Source: Spirosoma endbachense (GTDB lineage: Bacteria > Bacteroidota > Bacteroidia > Cytophagales > Spirosomataceae). From it: 64,000 bases of DNA. The stretch's first letter is position 1, and each line of letters opens with the position of its first letter. The notes under the pieces were generated by a model, which made no database searches, was not told the DNA's origin, and saw only the letters and a program-made list of their open reading frames with translations. The stretch spans positions 9,943,826 through 10,007,825 of the forward strand of contig NZ_CP045997.1 in the NCBI RefSeq assembly GCF_010233585.1, in the 5' to 3' direction. Shown one piece after another: positions 44,956 through 54,910 of the stretch. The translations under genes were made by a program, and so were the position numbers.

Positions 44956-47616
44956 GTGAAGACAGCCACCGCAGCAAAGCCTCAGTTAAAGAAAAACGAA
45001 ACTCCTCTTAACCGCCAATATAATCAGATTAAGGCCAAATATCCTGGTGCACTGCTGCTCTTTCGCGTGGGTGATTTTTACGAAACGTTCGGCGAAGATG
45101 CCGTAAGAGCCAGTAAGATACTAGGTATTACGCTCACCAAACGTAATAATGGCGGATCGAACGAGGAATTGGCTGGGTTCCCGCATCATTCCCTGGATAC
45201 ACACCTCCCAAAACTCGTTCGGGCGGGCGAGCGCGTAGCTATCTGTGATCAGTTGGAAGACCCGTCTGTGGCGAAAGGAATCGTTCGTCGGGGTGTTACC
45301 GAGTTAGTAACACCGGGTGTTTCGTTCAACGATAATGTGCTCGATACCCGGCGTAACAACTACCTCGCAGCCGTTCATTTTGGCAAGGGCGGAGCCGGTC
45401 ATTCAGACGATACGTTTGGCATCTCATTTCTGGATATTTCGACGGGAGAGTTTCTGGCATCGCAGGGGAACGCGGCCTATGTTGATAAGCTGCTGCAAAG
45501 CTTTAATCCGTCGGAAGTGCTGTATTGCAAGCGCAATCGTCAGGAGTTTGGTGCCTTGTTTGGCGATAAATTTCATACTTATACGCTCGAAGACTGGGCG
45601 TTTACCTACGATTTTGGCTATAATTTCTTAAAACAGCACTTTCAGACGACCTCGCTCAAAGGATTTGGTATTGAAGGTCTGCCCGATGGCATTATTGCCG
45701 CTGGTGTAATTTTGCATTACCTCAACGAAACGGAGCATAAAGATCTTCAGCACATTACCCGCGTGACGCGGCTCGAAGAAGACCGGTATGTATGGCTTGA
45801 TCGGTTCACGATTCGTAACCTCGAACTGACGGCCGCCCAACAGGAAGGGGGCGTTCCGCTCATTCAGATTCTGGATCAGACCGTCACGCCGATGGGAGCA
45901 CGATTGCTTCGTAAATGGCTCAATTTGCCGCTTAAGGAAAAGGCGTTGATCGAAGAGCGCCTTAGCATGGTTGAGTTGCTGACCGATGATGTAGATCTGT
46001 CTGAAACGATGGCCAGTCACCTGCGCCAGATTGGTGATCTGGAACGATTGGTTTCTAAAGTGGCCGTTCGGCGCATCAATCCTCGTGAGTTATTGCAGCT
46101 TAAACGGTCGTTGCAGCATGTGCTGCCAATTAAAGAACTGCTCATTACGGCGTTGAATCAGAATGAGTCGGGCTCGTTGAAAAAGTACGCCGACCAGTTG
46201 AATCCGGTCTCGTTTTTACTCGACCGAATTGAAACGGAGCTTCGGGAAGATCCACCGACGCTTTCGAATCAGGGCGGTATGATCAAACCCGGAATCAATG
46301 CTGAACTGGACGAATTGACCGCCATAGCTTATTCGGGCAAGGATTACCTGCTGCAATTGCAGGAGCGCGAAGTACAACGGACGGGCATCAGTTCGCTGAA
46401 GGTGGCCTACAACAAAGTTTTTGGCTATTATCTGGAAGTGACCCATGCCCACAAAAGCCGGGTGCCGGACGATTGGATTCGTAAGCAGACACTAGTCAAT
46501 GCCGAGCGTTACATTACGCCTGAGCTGAAGGAATATGAAGATAAAATCCTGAACGCTGAAGAGCAGATTTTTCAGATAGAAGCGCGGATATTCAATGAGA
46601 TGGTTCTGGCGGCCGGCGAGTATGTCGGCGCTATTCAGCAGAACGCCCGTACGTTGTCCGTACTGGACGTGCTGGCGTCCTTTGCCCGTGTAGCCGTTAA
46701 AAACAAATATGTGCGGCCGCAGATCACAGAAACCAAAGTTCTCAACATTAAAGATGGCCGCCATCCGGTTATTGAGCAGCAACTTCCCCCCGGCGAACAT
46801 TATATTCCGAACGATATTTTCCTGGATGATGAAACTCAGCAGATCATCATCATTACCGGGCCAAACATGGCTGGTAAATCAGCGCTATTACGCCAAACGG
46901 CTTTGATTGTCCTGATGGCACAATCGGGAAGTTTTGTGCCCGCATCGTTAGCCGAAATTGGAATCGTAGACAAGATTTTTACGCGCGTTGGCGCGTCGGA
47001 TAACCTCTCGCGGGGAGAAAGCACGTTTATGGTCGAAATGACCGAAACCGCCAGTATCCTGAATAACCTCAGCGAGCGAAGCCTGGTCCTGATGGACGAA
47101 ATCGGGCGCGGAACGAGTACGTATGATGGGGTCTCAATTGCCTGGTCGATTGCTGAATACCTGCATAATAAAACGGATTGCCGCCCCAAAACCCTGTTTG
47201 CGACTCACTACCATGAACTGAACGACCTGGCTACTGACAATGCGCGTATAAAAAACTACAATGTGTCGGTTAAGGAGATGGGCAATAAAGTGATTTTTCT
47301 GCGTAAGCTGAAGGAGGGCGGTTCTGAGCATAGTTTCGGAATACACGTGGCACAAATGGCCGGGATGCCCGCTCAGATTGTCAGCCGGGCAAATGAGATT
47401 CTGAAACAGCTGGAAGCATCGCATGGCCGCGAAGCCAATCGGGAGAAAATCCGGGAAGCCGTCCCACAGGAACGGGAACTTGCCCTGCGTATCATCGAAT
47501 CGGGCGATCCTAAATCCGAAGCCATTAAAGAGAAACTGCGCACCATCGACGTAAACAGATTAACGCCCATAGAAGCCTTGCTGAAGCTGAATGAGTTGCT
47601 GAAAATGGCTGAATAA
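44956..47616 (+). CDS. mutS: DNA mismatch repair protein MutS
   Basis: The 886-residue mismatch sensor. The GTG at 44956 is the only usable start before KTATAAKPQLKKNETPL. It has a mismatch-binding N-terminal domain with the F-x-E motif in LLFRVGDFYETFGEDA, connector and lever regions, and an ATPase domain with Walker A TGPNMAGKS (residues 634-642), Walker B LVLMDEIGRGTSTYDG and FATHYHEL. The C-terminal HHH region is complete. MutL is not adjacent. A Rad52-type gene follows 112 bp downstream. Confidence 0.98.
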   Translation: MKTATAAKPQLKKNETPLNRQYNQIKAKYPGALLLFRVGDFYETFGEDAVRASKILGITLTKRNNGGSNEELAGFPHHSLDTHLPKLVRAGERVAICDQLEDPSVAKGIVRRGVTELVTPGVSFNDNVLDTRRNNYLAAVHFGKGGAGHSDDTFGISFLDISTGEFLASQGNAAYVDKLLQSFNPSEVLYCKRNRQEFGALFGDKFHTYTLEDWAFTYDFGYNFLKQHFQTTSLKGFGIEGLPDGIIAAGVILHYLNETEHKDLQHITRVTRLEEDRYVWLDRFTIRNLELTAAQQEGGVPLIQILDQTVTPMGARLLRKWLNLPLKEKALIEERLSMVELLTDDVDLSETMASHLRQIGDLERLVSKVAVRRINPRELLQLKRSLQHVLPIKELLITALNQNESGSLKKYADQLNPVSFLLDRIETELREDPPTLSNQGGMIKPGINAELDELTAIAYSGKDYLLQLQEREVQRTGISSLKVAYNKVFGYYLEVTHAHKSRVPDDWIRKQTLVNAERYITPELKEYEDKILNAEEQIFQIEARIFNEMVLAAGEYVGAIQQNARTLSVLDVLASFARVAVKNKYVRPQITETKVLNIKDGRHPVIEQQLPPGEHYIPNDIFLDDETQQIIIITGPNMAGKSALLRQTALIVLMAQSGSFVPASLAEIGIVDKIFTRVGASDNLSRGESTFMVEMTETASILNNLSERSLVLMDEIGRGTSTYDGVSIAWSIAEYLHNKTDCRPKTLFATHYHELNDLATDNARIKNYNVSVKEMGNKVIFLRKLKEGGSEHSFGIHVAQMAGMPAQIVSRANEILKQLEASHGREANREKIREAVPQERELALRIIESGDPKSEAIKEKLRTIDVNRLTPIEALLKLNELLKMAE

Positions 47617-47727
47617 TAAGCATTAATGAGTTGCCACCTGAATTGGGAATACGAGAGAATTCTGGCCAGCTCAACAACTGATGAGGGCTTAACGGATAGA
47701 TGACTAACTACTAAACAACAGATAAAA

Positions 47728-48231
47728 ATGGACCTAAATGTATTAACTGCCCCACTCACCATACAGGAAATTGAATGGCGGGTTCAGAGCCAGACCAAAG
47801 ACGGTCAGAAAATCGTTGTAGTGCCGTATATAACCAACCGTTGTGTGATGCAGCGCTTCGACGATCAGTTTGGCTGGGCCGGTTGGCAAAACGAAATCAA
47901 GGAAATAGAAGGTGGTTTTTTGTGCACAATCACGGCCATTTTGCCGGGTGGCGAAATTGTCAGAAAGACCGACGGTGCCAGCCGCACGAGCGTCGAGCCC
48001 GTGAAGGGCGGTATCAGCGATGCCATGAAACGGTGCGCTGTGCAGTTTGGACTAGGCCGTGCTCTGTATGACTTCCCGAAGGTGCTGATTCAAACCACCG
48101 ATAAGTACATTCCTGACTGGGCCACGCCTTTGCTTGACAAAATGGTGGAGAAACTCAATGCAGGAGGAGCTGTGCGCGATGTAGTAGTGCTGAAACCCGA
48201 ACACGCAAAACCGGCGGCAAAAGCTGCCTAA
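47728..48231 (+). CDS. Rad52/Rad22-family single-strand annealing protein
   Basis: A 167-residue protein with the Rad52-type annealing core: PYITNRCVMQRFDDQFGWAGWQNEIKEI, GGISDAMKRCAVQFGLGRALYDFP. In phages and bacteria this family anneals complementary single-stranded DNA. It carries no RecT/Redbeta features. The gene is chromosomal and follows mutS, which suggests host DNA maintenance, though phage origin is possible. A long terminator ends it. Confidence 0.85.
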   Translation: MDLNVLTAPLTIQEIEWRVQSQTKDGQKIVVVPYITNRCVMQRFDDQFGWAGWQNEIKEIEGGFLCTITAILPGGEIVRKTDGASRTSVEPVKGGISDAMKRCAVQFGLGRALYDFPKVLIQTTDKYIPDWATPLLDKMVEKLNAGGAVRDVVVLKPEHAKPAAKAA

Positions 48232-48246
48232 GCAGTTAGCTAGTAA

Positions 48247-48289
48247 GCCTAAAAAAGGCCATAACGTTGTGTTATGGCCTTTTTTAGGC
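48247..48289. terminator. 19-bp perfect bidirectional terminator
   Basis: Arms GCCTAAAAAAGGCCATAAC (48247-48265) and its complement (48271-48289) separate the Rad52-like gene from the convergent acyltransferase gene. Confidence 0.88.
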
Positions 48290-48309
48290 ATGAAAAGTGC
48301 GCCCCGGAT

Positions 48310-49446
48310 CTAAACACTTTCTACCATTTGTGCTTTGTGTTCGATTCGTCGGCGCAGAAGCCGTTTGCCAAACTGTTGGGCTGGTTCTTCAATCAGTCGA
48401 TAGGTAATGGTAGAAATGCAGGCAATTGGTAATAACAGGATCAGGAACTTCAAATTGAAATTCAGAATGTTTGTCAGTACACTGTGAACCGGAATGATTT
48501 GCTGGGGCAGTATCTTATTCATCCAGTATAAAACCCCAAAATGTGTTAGATAGGCGCTATAGCTGATCTTGCCCATAAAGAGCGTAAACCGGTTGACCAG
48601 CAGTTTAACCGGCCATTTGGCTAATCCGATAATAAGCAGAGCAAAGCCTATACTACCAAACAAATGAAGTGTATGGGGTAAATTCGGAATAAAATGCTGA
48701 ACGTACGTTTTGCTAAAGATCAGGAAAGCAATTGTAGATAGCGCAAAACCGGCTACCAGAGGCTCAACATGGCGGTGGCCTTTAATGACAACGAAGTAGG
48801 CAACAATGCCGCACCCGAAAACCGGTAACTGATAGGGCAGGTAATAAAACAGGTATTCATTCAGGAGCTTGTCGGATTGGATACCGGTAATTTGCGACAG
48901 TAGAGACGTAAGGACGAACCCGAACAACAACGAACAGGCTGTAAAGAAAATAGCCTTGTTCAGATTCGTGATCCGGGTAAATAAATACGGCACAATGGCA
49001 TAGAATAGCACTTCAATACCTACCGACCAGCCACCAGGAATAATACTGTTGATCCAGACAGGGCTTAACCCATGAAGTAACAGAATATTGGCCAGTATAC
49101 CGTAAACATGGTAATTGAGCGTCGATGAGATAGGCTGGTGGAAAAAATAAGCATCCTGATACAGGTAGTACAGAATGGCTACGTAGTACATGGGTGCAAT
49201 CCTGAAAAAACGCCGGATAAAAAAGTTGAACTTACCTGTATCTGTTTTTTTTCGGCGATTCAATGATAAAAAAAGCGTGAAAGCACTAAGCACATAGAAT
49301 AACTGTACCCCCAATGCCGCTGGTGACCCCAGCGTATCCATGATCGAATAAAAAGCTGGATCGCTGTAGTGGTATAAGTGGCAATGGAACCAGATGACGC
49401 TTAAAATAGCGATGCCTCGCAGGGCATCAATGTAGTCTAATTTCAT
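48310..49446 (-). CDS. OafA/YrhL-type membrane acyltransferase
   Basis: A 378-residue acyltransferase-3 protein with about ten transmembrane helices. Landmarks: the N-terminal LDYIDALRGIAILSVIWFHC with the conserved His/Arg-Gly, a central RRFFRIAPMYYVAILYY and several LL-rich helices ending in RLIEEPAQQFGKRLLRR. It transfers acyl groups to sugars of surface polysaccharides or lipids. The acceptor is unknown and no glycan genes adjoin it. Confidence 0.9.
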   Translation of the reverse strand: MKLDYIDALRGIAILSVIWFHCHLYHYSDPAFYSIMDTLGSPAALGVQLFYVLSAFTLFLSLNRRKKTDTGKFNFFIRRFFRIAPMYYVAILYYLYQDAYFFHQPISSTLNYHVYGILANILLLHGLSPVWINSIIPGGWSVGIEVLFYAIVPYLFTRITNLNKAIFFTACSLLFGFVLTSLLSQITGIQSDKLLNEYLFYYLPYQLPVFGCGIVAYFVVIKGHRHVEPLVAGFALSTIAFLIFSKTYVQHFIPNLPHTLHLFGSIGFALLIIGLAKWPVKLLVNRFTLFMGKISYSAYLTHFGVLYWMNKILPQQIIPVHSVLTNILNFNLKFLILLLPIACISTITYRLIEEPAQQFGKRLLRRRIEHKAQMVESV

Positions 49447-49619
49447 CAGGTATTAATTTCAGTTTATGGGTGAATGCCAACGTGCCATTTACCGTCAACC
49501 TTGACTTGGTCAGCAAATTGAATTGTTATGCAAAGATAACAATTGCAGGTGGCACTAAAGGCCACCTGCAATTACCTTACCAACTAATCCAATAGAAAAG
49601 GGTATTTTTTATTGAAAGG

Positions 49620-51824
49620 CTATTTTCCGCCACCAACCGCTGCGGGGCCACCCATACCCTGCGATAATACTAAGAGCTTGTCACTCAGTGTTTGAATGGC
49701 TTTTTTGTAGCGCAGTTCGAGGTCGGGCAGGTTGGCAGTCGATTTGAGAGAGGCTTCGTAAAGAAAACCCGGTAACATCCATGAAGCATAACCACTGTTG
49801 GGGTCCGAAGACGCATAGAGCGACCGGTACCAGGCGCCAAATGCATTTCCTTTAGGATCAATAAATGAACGTTCCAGAAGTCTCAGCTCCCGATTCAGTT
49901 CGGCTAATTTATCCGTACGGCCCGTTTTGAGGTAATTTTGCCGCGCAATTTCGCAGGCATCGGCATTCTTTTTTAATTCGGCAACGGTGCTAAGTACTGG
50001 CTCAATGGAATAGGTAGGCGAATACGCCTGAATGGCTTTTTCGGCAGCTTTCAGGTGAATAGCCAGATCGGCCGGGTAGCGGGCAACATCGTAGGGAACG
50101 AGGTCTGCATTAGCGAGCCGCAGCGTCATCGTACCAACAACCTGCTCCATCATCGGCCCCATTTTGTAGGTTGGATCAGCAAATTTGTCGTAAAAATAGA
50201 GGTCGTCGTATTGCGAGTGATAGAGCGTTGGTCCTTCCATCCCGGCACTCAGTGAGGGAATACCGATATGCATATAGGGGGCGATATGATCCGATCCACC
50301 ACCAAGATTACCAATTGTTGGCTCACCCGCCAATACGGCGGGAGCCGATGAACCCGTTACCCGGGTTGGGTTTCCCGCTGCCTTATGACCCATCCAGTGC
50401 TGATAAACCGTTTTATTGGAATCGGGATACTGAACAGACTGGGTTGCTTCAATAATGAGTTTCTTCATCGATGGCGACGCACTAGCCCCAAAGGTCCGGC
50501 CCGAAACGGCGGCATCATAATTCATGTAGGCAACGGCTTTTTGGGTCAGCTCATCGCGGAATTGCTCGCTCCATTCGGCGGAGCCAATTACGCCGGGTTC
50601 TTCGGCATCCCAATGGCAGACTTTAATCGTGCGACGGGGCCGTTGCCCGGCTTTGGCCAGTTTACCCATCGATTCGGTCATGCTCAGCAGCATGGCTGTA
50701 CCCGAATTCGGATCAGTCGCTCCGTATGACCAGGCGTCGTAATGGCACCCGGCAATAATCCACTCATCCGGAAATTCTGCGCCAGTCAATGTGCCAACGA
50801 CCTGGTAGATCCGCTGAATGGTTTTCTCCTGTTTCACCATGAGCCGAACCTTTAAAGCAGCACCGCCTTCGAGCCGATACGTATAGGGCAAACCGCCCTG
50901 CCAGCCAGCCGGAACCGATTGCAGGCCGGTCATGCGTTTCAGAATTTCGGTGGCCGATCCGTAGGGGAGGGGCGTTACCGGGATTTTGTGTAGCCCTACT
51001 GCATTCTGGTCGAGCCGCTTGGGCGTGTTTTTAGCATCCATTGGCAATGCTGCTTCGCCCGGTGTCAGTGGATCGCCGGTATAAGGTGTTGTTAGAAGCG
51101 AACCACGCTGAATTACACTTTCGCTATAATATGGCCCTTCGGGGAAGGTTAAACCGCGCATGTAGCCCGAATCGGCAGGATCAGTAAAGATAATGACGCC
51201 AATTGCACCGGCAGCCTGCGCAAACTGCGCTTTGTAACCCCGAAAGTTACCGCCGTAGCGTGCCAGTACAATCTTGTCTTTTACCGAAATGCCCATCGCC
51301 TTCAGTTGCTCGAAATCTTCTTTACGACCATAGTTGGCATAAACAACTTCGGCGGTAACATCGCCCGAACCCGACCAGGCATTATAACCGGGTGTCAGGC
51401 GTGGATCGCTGCTGTACTTATCTTCCTTAAACAGAAACTCACGGATGTTGAGGGGCTGGCGGATCGGCTCAACCAGTTCGACGGCGATTTCACCGGGGCC
51501 TTTCGGCAGTAATACATCATGTGGATAGATGTCTACCTGCCAACCGGCTTTGCGCATCGTTTCGGCGATATAATCACGCACCTGCTCGTTTTCTTTGGTG
51601 CCCGTGATGTGGGGCACACTGCTCAGCTTTTCGAGGTGTTGTTTGAACGCAGCCGGTGACTGTTTGGTCTTAAACTCAGTCTCCAGTTTAACCTGTGCTG
51701 CCTGCCGCGCCGGAATAAATCCAGTGAGTGCCGGGGTTACGTTCGACTGGGCCTGCGTAGCGAATCCGCTAAACATCAGCGCTAGTGCCAGGCTGGTAGT
51801 TTTGAGTAGAGGGAGATTATTCAT
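49620..51824 (-). CDS. M28-family zinc peptidase, glutamate carboxypeptidase II-like
   Basis: A 734-residue exported protein: signal peptide (LALALMFSGFATQAQ), a PA domain (about 120-290), then an M28 catalytic domain with zinc-site AGCHYDAWSYGATDPNSGTAMLL, WDAEEPGVIGSAEW, MNYDAAVSG and SQYDDLYFY. A C-terminal helical TfR-type dimerisation domain (about 560-720) completes the human GCPII/PSMA layout. It probably trims peptides or N-acylated dipeptides outside the cytoplasm. The physiological substrate is unknown. Confidence 0.92.
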   Translation of the reverse strand: MNNLPLLKTTSLALALMFSGFATQAQSNVTPALTGFIPARQAAQVKLETEFKTKQSPAAFKQHLEKLSSVPHITGTKENEQVRDYIAETMRKAGWQVDIYPHDVLLPKGPGEIAVELVEPIRQPLNIREFLFKEDKYSSDPRLTPGYNAWSGSGDVTAEVVYANYGRKEDFEQLKAMGISVKDKIVLARYGGNFRGYKAQFAQAAGAIGVIIFTDPADSGYMRGLTFPEGPYYSESVIQRGSLLTTPYTGDPLTPGEAALPMDAKNTPKRLDQNAVGLHKIPVTPLPYGSATEILKRMTGLQSVPAGWQGGLPYTYRLEGGAALKVRLMVKQEKTIQRIYQVVGTLTGAEFPDEWIIAGCHYDAWSYGATDPNSGTAMLLSMTESMGKLAKAGQRPRRTIKVCHWDAEEPGVIGSAEWSEQFRDELTQKAVAYMNYDAAVSGRTFGASASPSMKKLIIEATQSVQYPDSNKTVYQHWMGHKAAGNPTRVTGSSAPAVLAGEPTIGNLGGGSDHIAPYMHIGIPSLSAGMEGPTLYHSQYDDLYFYDKFADPTYKMGPMMEQVVGTMTLRLANADLVPYDVARYPADLAIHLKAAEKAIQAYSPTYSIEPVLSTVAELKKNADACEIARQNYLKTGRTDKLAELNRELRLLERSFIDPKGNAFGAWYRSLYASSDPNSGYASWMLPGFLYEASLKSTANLPDLELRYKKAIQTLSDKLLVLSQGMGGPAAVGGGK

Positions 51825-51912
51825 GAGAATCAGATTGTATAATTCTCAAATATCGGAATTTACTCTGGTAAAGAAGATGAATCGTGAATGATTATTGGGT
51901 AATAAAAAAAAG

Positions 51913-52000
51913 GACGTACTGATATCGCTTCGAGCTGTGCCACGATTTGTTTACTTTCCAGTAGTAACCGTGGCACAGCTCGAAGCGACATCAGTACGTC
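51913..52000. repeat. 32-bp near-perfect inverted repeat with 24-nt loop
   Basis: Arms 51913-51944 and 51969-52000 match at 31/32 positions. The inner part contains GTGCCACG/CGTGGCAC, shared with repeats at 10361-10437 and 55697-55733. It lies between a minus-strand gene and its downstream neighbour, so termination of the upstream LolA-like gene is possible. Confidence 0.85.
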
Positions 52001-52026
52001 TCCTGAATAGGACTGACAGACCTGAA

Positions 52027-52746
52027 TTACTTAGGCATCGCGAAGATACTAGGGTCTACTTTAGGGTTAAAAACGATGTTCGTCAGCGTCATGGCGAGTG
52101 GTCCGGGCATGCCAGGGTTTTCGAGTTCTAACGAGGAGGGAATGGTTAGCCCTTCAATGGTTTTGTAATTACCGTACTTAACTTTTACCTCGCCCGATTG
52201 TCCCTGAATACTAACCGTAGTTTTCATGCTGGCCAGTTGATAAGTAGTCGCATCGACGTAGTAGTTGGCCACACCTTCGGGTCTCGTTATCTTCAGGTTA
52301 TAGACATCCTTGTCGTTCACTTTCTCTTTACCAACCAATTCGACCGGATATTTTTTGTCCTTTGCGGTTGCCAGATCAGTCCCTATAACAGAGGCATTGC
52401 CCTTTAAAATTTTCACCTGTTCGTCGGGAAGGGCTTGTGCGGTAGCGGCACCCGTCATTGGATTGATCGTCCAGCCTTTATCGCCATCGGTAACCTGTAC
52501 AATTTGCTGACCCATAACGGCAATGTCGTTGCGGTACGATTGGGCAACGACGATGGTTGTTTTGCCGGTCAGTTCCTGTCCCATAATGCTTATATTCTGA
52601 TCATACTGGAGCGTCTTGACAGCGGCAATTTTGTCAGCACCACCTACCGCAGCAATGTTCTTGTCAATGATTTCATCGGCTGTTTGCGCAAAGGTCAACG
52701 CCGGAATTGCCACGAAGGCAATAAGGGTAATCAGTTGTTTTCTCAT
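52027..52746 (-). CDS. LolA-like outer-membrane lipoprotein-sorting protein
   Basis: The start at 52746 (MRKQLITLIAFVAIPALTFAQ) gives a signal peptide; an in-frame ATG at 52773 would lengthen the N-terminus. The 239-residue product has the LolA-type fold pattern of alternating strands with TADEIIDKNIAAVGGADKIAAVKTLQYD at the N-terminus. It is close to the peptide family annotated as lipoprotein-sorting or DUF4292-like. It may carry lipids or lipoproteins through the periplasm. It is upstream of the M28 gene but separated by a long inverted repeat. Confidence 0.75.
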   Translation of the reverse strand: MRKQLITLIAFVAIPALTFAQTADEIIDKNIAAVGGADKIAAVKTLQYDQNISIMGQELTGKTTIVVAQSYRNDIAVMGQQIVQVTDGDKGWTINPMTGAATAQALPDEQVKILKGNASVIGTDLATAKDKKYPVELVGKEKVNDKDVYNLKITRPEGVANYYVDATTYQLASMKTTVSIQGQSGEVKVKYGNYKTIEGLTIPSSLELENPGMPGPLAMTLTNIVFNPKVDPSIFAMPK

Positions 52747-52938
52747 GAAAAAGATAGTCAGAAACGTTTTCAAAGATACTACTCGACTAGCGAAAGACTA
52801 GACGAGTTTCGGTATAGTTAACCAGAAAACAGGCCGCATCCTGCATGGTCGGCAACTTTAGCGGGCAATCGGCTTGCAGGGCTGATGACGGTTATATACC
52901 TTCATTGGTTCAAACGTTAAACGCAATAAATCTTTCCG

Positions 52939-54162
52939 ATGTTATCGACAACCCGCGTCAAACTTTCCGTCATGATGTTCCTCCAGTTTTTTGTGTGGGG
53001 AGCCTGGTACGGTCAGATGAGTAAATACCTGCTGACTCAACTACATTCAACGGGCGATCAGGTCGGCAATGCCTATGCCGCTTTTTCGCTGGCCATGATT
53101 ATTGCCCCGTTTTTCGTTGGTATGATTGCCGACCGTTATTTCGCGGCTCAGAAAGTGCTTGGTGTTCTCAATCTTCTAGGCGCGGTAGTCTTGTATTTCA
53201 TTACGCAGAACACGAATCCCGATAACTTTTTTTACCTGATTCTGGCCTACTGCATCACATTTGCGCCAACGCTGGCACTTACTTCTTCCATTGCGATGCA
53301 GCAGATGACCAGCCCCGAAAAGGAATTTCCGGGTATACGCGTATTAGGAACCGTTGCCTGGATTGTGGTGACGAACATCGTTGGTTATTATGGCTTCGGC
53401 GATAAGGTGACCATTTTTCAGTTATCAATGTACTCGGCAGTGGTGTTAGGGGTGTTCTCCTTTTTTCTGCCCGATACACCACCTAAAGCCACTACGGCTA
53501 CGTCGTTCTCGCAAATACTTGGTTTGGATGCGTTCAAATTATTTAAAGATCGCTCATTTGCCATTTTCTTTCTGTCATCGGTGCTGATCTGTATTCCGTT
53601 ATCGTTCTACTATGCCATGGCAAATCCATCGCTAACGGACGGTGGGATGCAAAATGTTGAGAACAAAATGTCGCTGGGGCAGGCATCGGAAGTTATTTTT
53701 ATGCTGCTGATTCCGCTGGCCTACACGCGTTTAGGCGTAAAGAAAATGCTGATCGTTGGGCTGGTGGCCTGGATTGTTCGCTTCATCTGCTTTGGTTATG
53801 GCGATGGCGGTTCGGGTGAATGGATGCTCTACCTGGCTATTGTGCTACATGGTGTTTGCTATGATTTCTTCTTCGTAACGGGCCAGATTTACACCGACAA
53901 TAAAGCGGGTGAAAAAATCAAATCATCGGCGCAGGGACTCATTTCGCTGGCCACTTATGGCATTGGCATGGGTATCGGCTCTAAAATTTCGGGGATTGTA
54001 CTCGACATGTATACCCGCCCCGATGGCACAAAAGACTGGCTGGCGGTCTGGCTCGTTCCGGCTGGTATTGCCGCTGCGGTATTGATCGTATTCGTGTTGT
54101 TGTTTAATGATAACAAGCGGGTTCGGGCAACGAAAGACGAACTGGTGCCGGGATCACTTTAA
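52939..54162 (+). CDS. Nucleoside:H+ symporter, NupG-like MFS protein
   Basis: A 407-residue inner-membrane transporter with 12 hydrophobic segments. The N-terminal VKLSVMMFLQFFVWGAWYGQMSKYL, the AIMMIAPFFVGMIADRYFAAQK motif and the absence of other MFS fingerprints fit the NupG/XapB nucleoside symporter branch common in Bacteroidota. It imports nucleosides with protons. No nucleoside hydrolase is adjacent. A 13-bp imperfectly spaced hairpin follows at 54166-54214. Confidence 0.86.
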   Translation: MLSTTRVKLSVMMFLQFFVWGAWYGQMSKYLLTQLHSTGDQVGNAYAAFSLAMIIAPFFVGMIADRYFAAQKVLGVLNLLGAVVLYFITQNTNPDNFFYLILAYCITFAPTLALTSSIAMQQMTSPEKEFPGIRVLGTVAWIVVTNIVGYYGFGDKVTIFQLSMYSAVVLGVFSFFLPDTPPKATTATSFSQILGLDAFKLFKDRSFAIFFLSSVLICIPLSFYYAMANPSLTDGGMQNVENKMSLGQASEVIFMLLIPLAYTRLGVKKMLIVGLVAWIVRFICFGYGDGGSGEWMLYLAIVLHGVCYDFFFVTGQIYTDNKAGEKIKSSAQGLISLATYGIGMGIGSKISGIVLDMYTRPDGTKDWLAVWLVPAGIAAAVLIVFVLLFNDNKRVRATKDELVPGSL

Positions 54163-54165
54163 TTA

Positions 54166-54214
54166 AATGCAGAATGAAGCTAGGGTAATGATCATAAGGG
54201 TTTCATTCTGCATT
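54166..54214 (+). terminator. Hairpin after the nucleoside symporter gene
   Basis: Arms AATGCAGAATGAA (54166-54178) and TTCATTCTGCATT (54202-54214) flank a 23-nt loop. No long T-run follows, so terminator strength is uncertain. Confidence 0.45.
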
Positions 54215-54224
54215 ATCCAGGTTT

Positions 54225-54422
54225 ATGGAAAAGAAACCACGAATTAAGTTTTACAAAGATCTAAATGGCCCTCATGTAGATCAGGTTCGCGAACATGCAT
54301 TAATGACGCCTGAAGAACGTTGGCTTGCCTTTCTGCGGCTTAAACGTAGACATTATGGTCTGTTTGGAAAACCTCAAAAACGTGAGAAACGAATTACTGT
54401 CGAAAAGCCAACATGGATTTAG
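54225..54422 (+). CDS. Small basic partner of the nucleotidyltransferase
   Basis: A 65-residue basic protein (MEKKPRIKFYKDLN...HALMTPEERWLAFLRLKRRHYGLFGKP) not matched to a named family. It overlaps the following nucleotidyltransferase gene by 10 bp, so the two are translationally coupled. It could be an antitoxin or DNA-binding partner in a two-gene module, as is common for nucleotidyltransferase pairs. That role is inference. Confidence 0.6.
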   Translation: MEKKPRIKFYKDLNGPHVDQVREHALMTPEERWLAFLRLKRRHYGLFGKPQKREKRITVEKPTWI

Positions 54423-54910
54423 AGGATGATAATTTTATCCGGTTTGTAGTGGCTGCAGATGATAGTAAACTTGAATACATTCTTATTGGTGGGCTGGCAC
54501 TTATACTAAATGGGGGTATTCGTTATACTGAAGATGCGGATGTATGGATGGAGCCTACTAATGAGAACCGTGATCGCCTGATGAGTACGTTACGTGCGCT
54601 GGATTTTACTGAAGAGGAACTGGTAGGTCTTACCTTAGCCGATTTTACCCAGCCCCAGATAATTCGTTTGGAAGATCAGATTGATATTCTAACACGAGTG
54701 CATATTCAACTAAAATACGATGACTGTCGCAAGCGGGCAAAACCATTTTCAATGCCGGGTGGTCAGGTTATTTACTTCCTGCATATCAATGACCTGCGGG
54801 AAGCTAAAGTGCTTGCCCGTCGTACGAAAGATTTGAATGATATTCTCATGATTGACGAACTCATCGACGAACTTAAAAAGCAAGGTGGTTCAGAAACTAA
54901 CCAATCTTAA
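54413..54910 (+). CDS. DUF6036-like nucleotidyltransferase
   Basis: A 165-residue protein with the minimal nucleotidyltransferase fold: IGGLALILNGGIRYTEDADVWM, in which the GG motif and the two acidic residues TEDAD fit the catalytic pattern. C-terminal helices (FLHINDLREAKVLARRTKDLNDI) complete the small fold. Such enzymes act as toxins or as nucleotide-modifying proteins. With the small overlapping gene it looks like a toxin/antitoxin pair. Its stop codon abuts the GTG of the exonuclease III gene, so the three form one transcript. Confidence 0.78.
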   Translation: MDLEDDNFIRFVVAADDSKLEYILIGGLALILNGGIRYTEDADVWMEPTNENRDRLMSTLRALDFTEEELVGLTLADFTQPQIIRLEDQIDILTRVHIQLKYDDCRKRAKPFSMPGGQVIYFLHINDLREAKVLARRTKDLNDILMIDELIDELKKQGGSETNQS

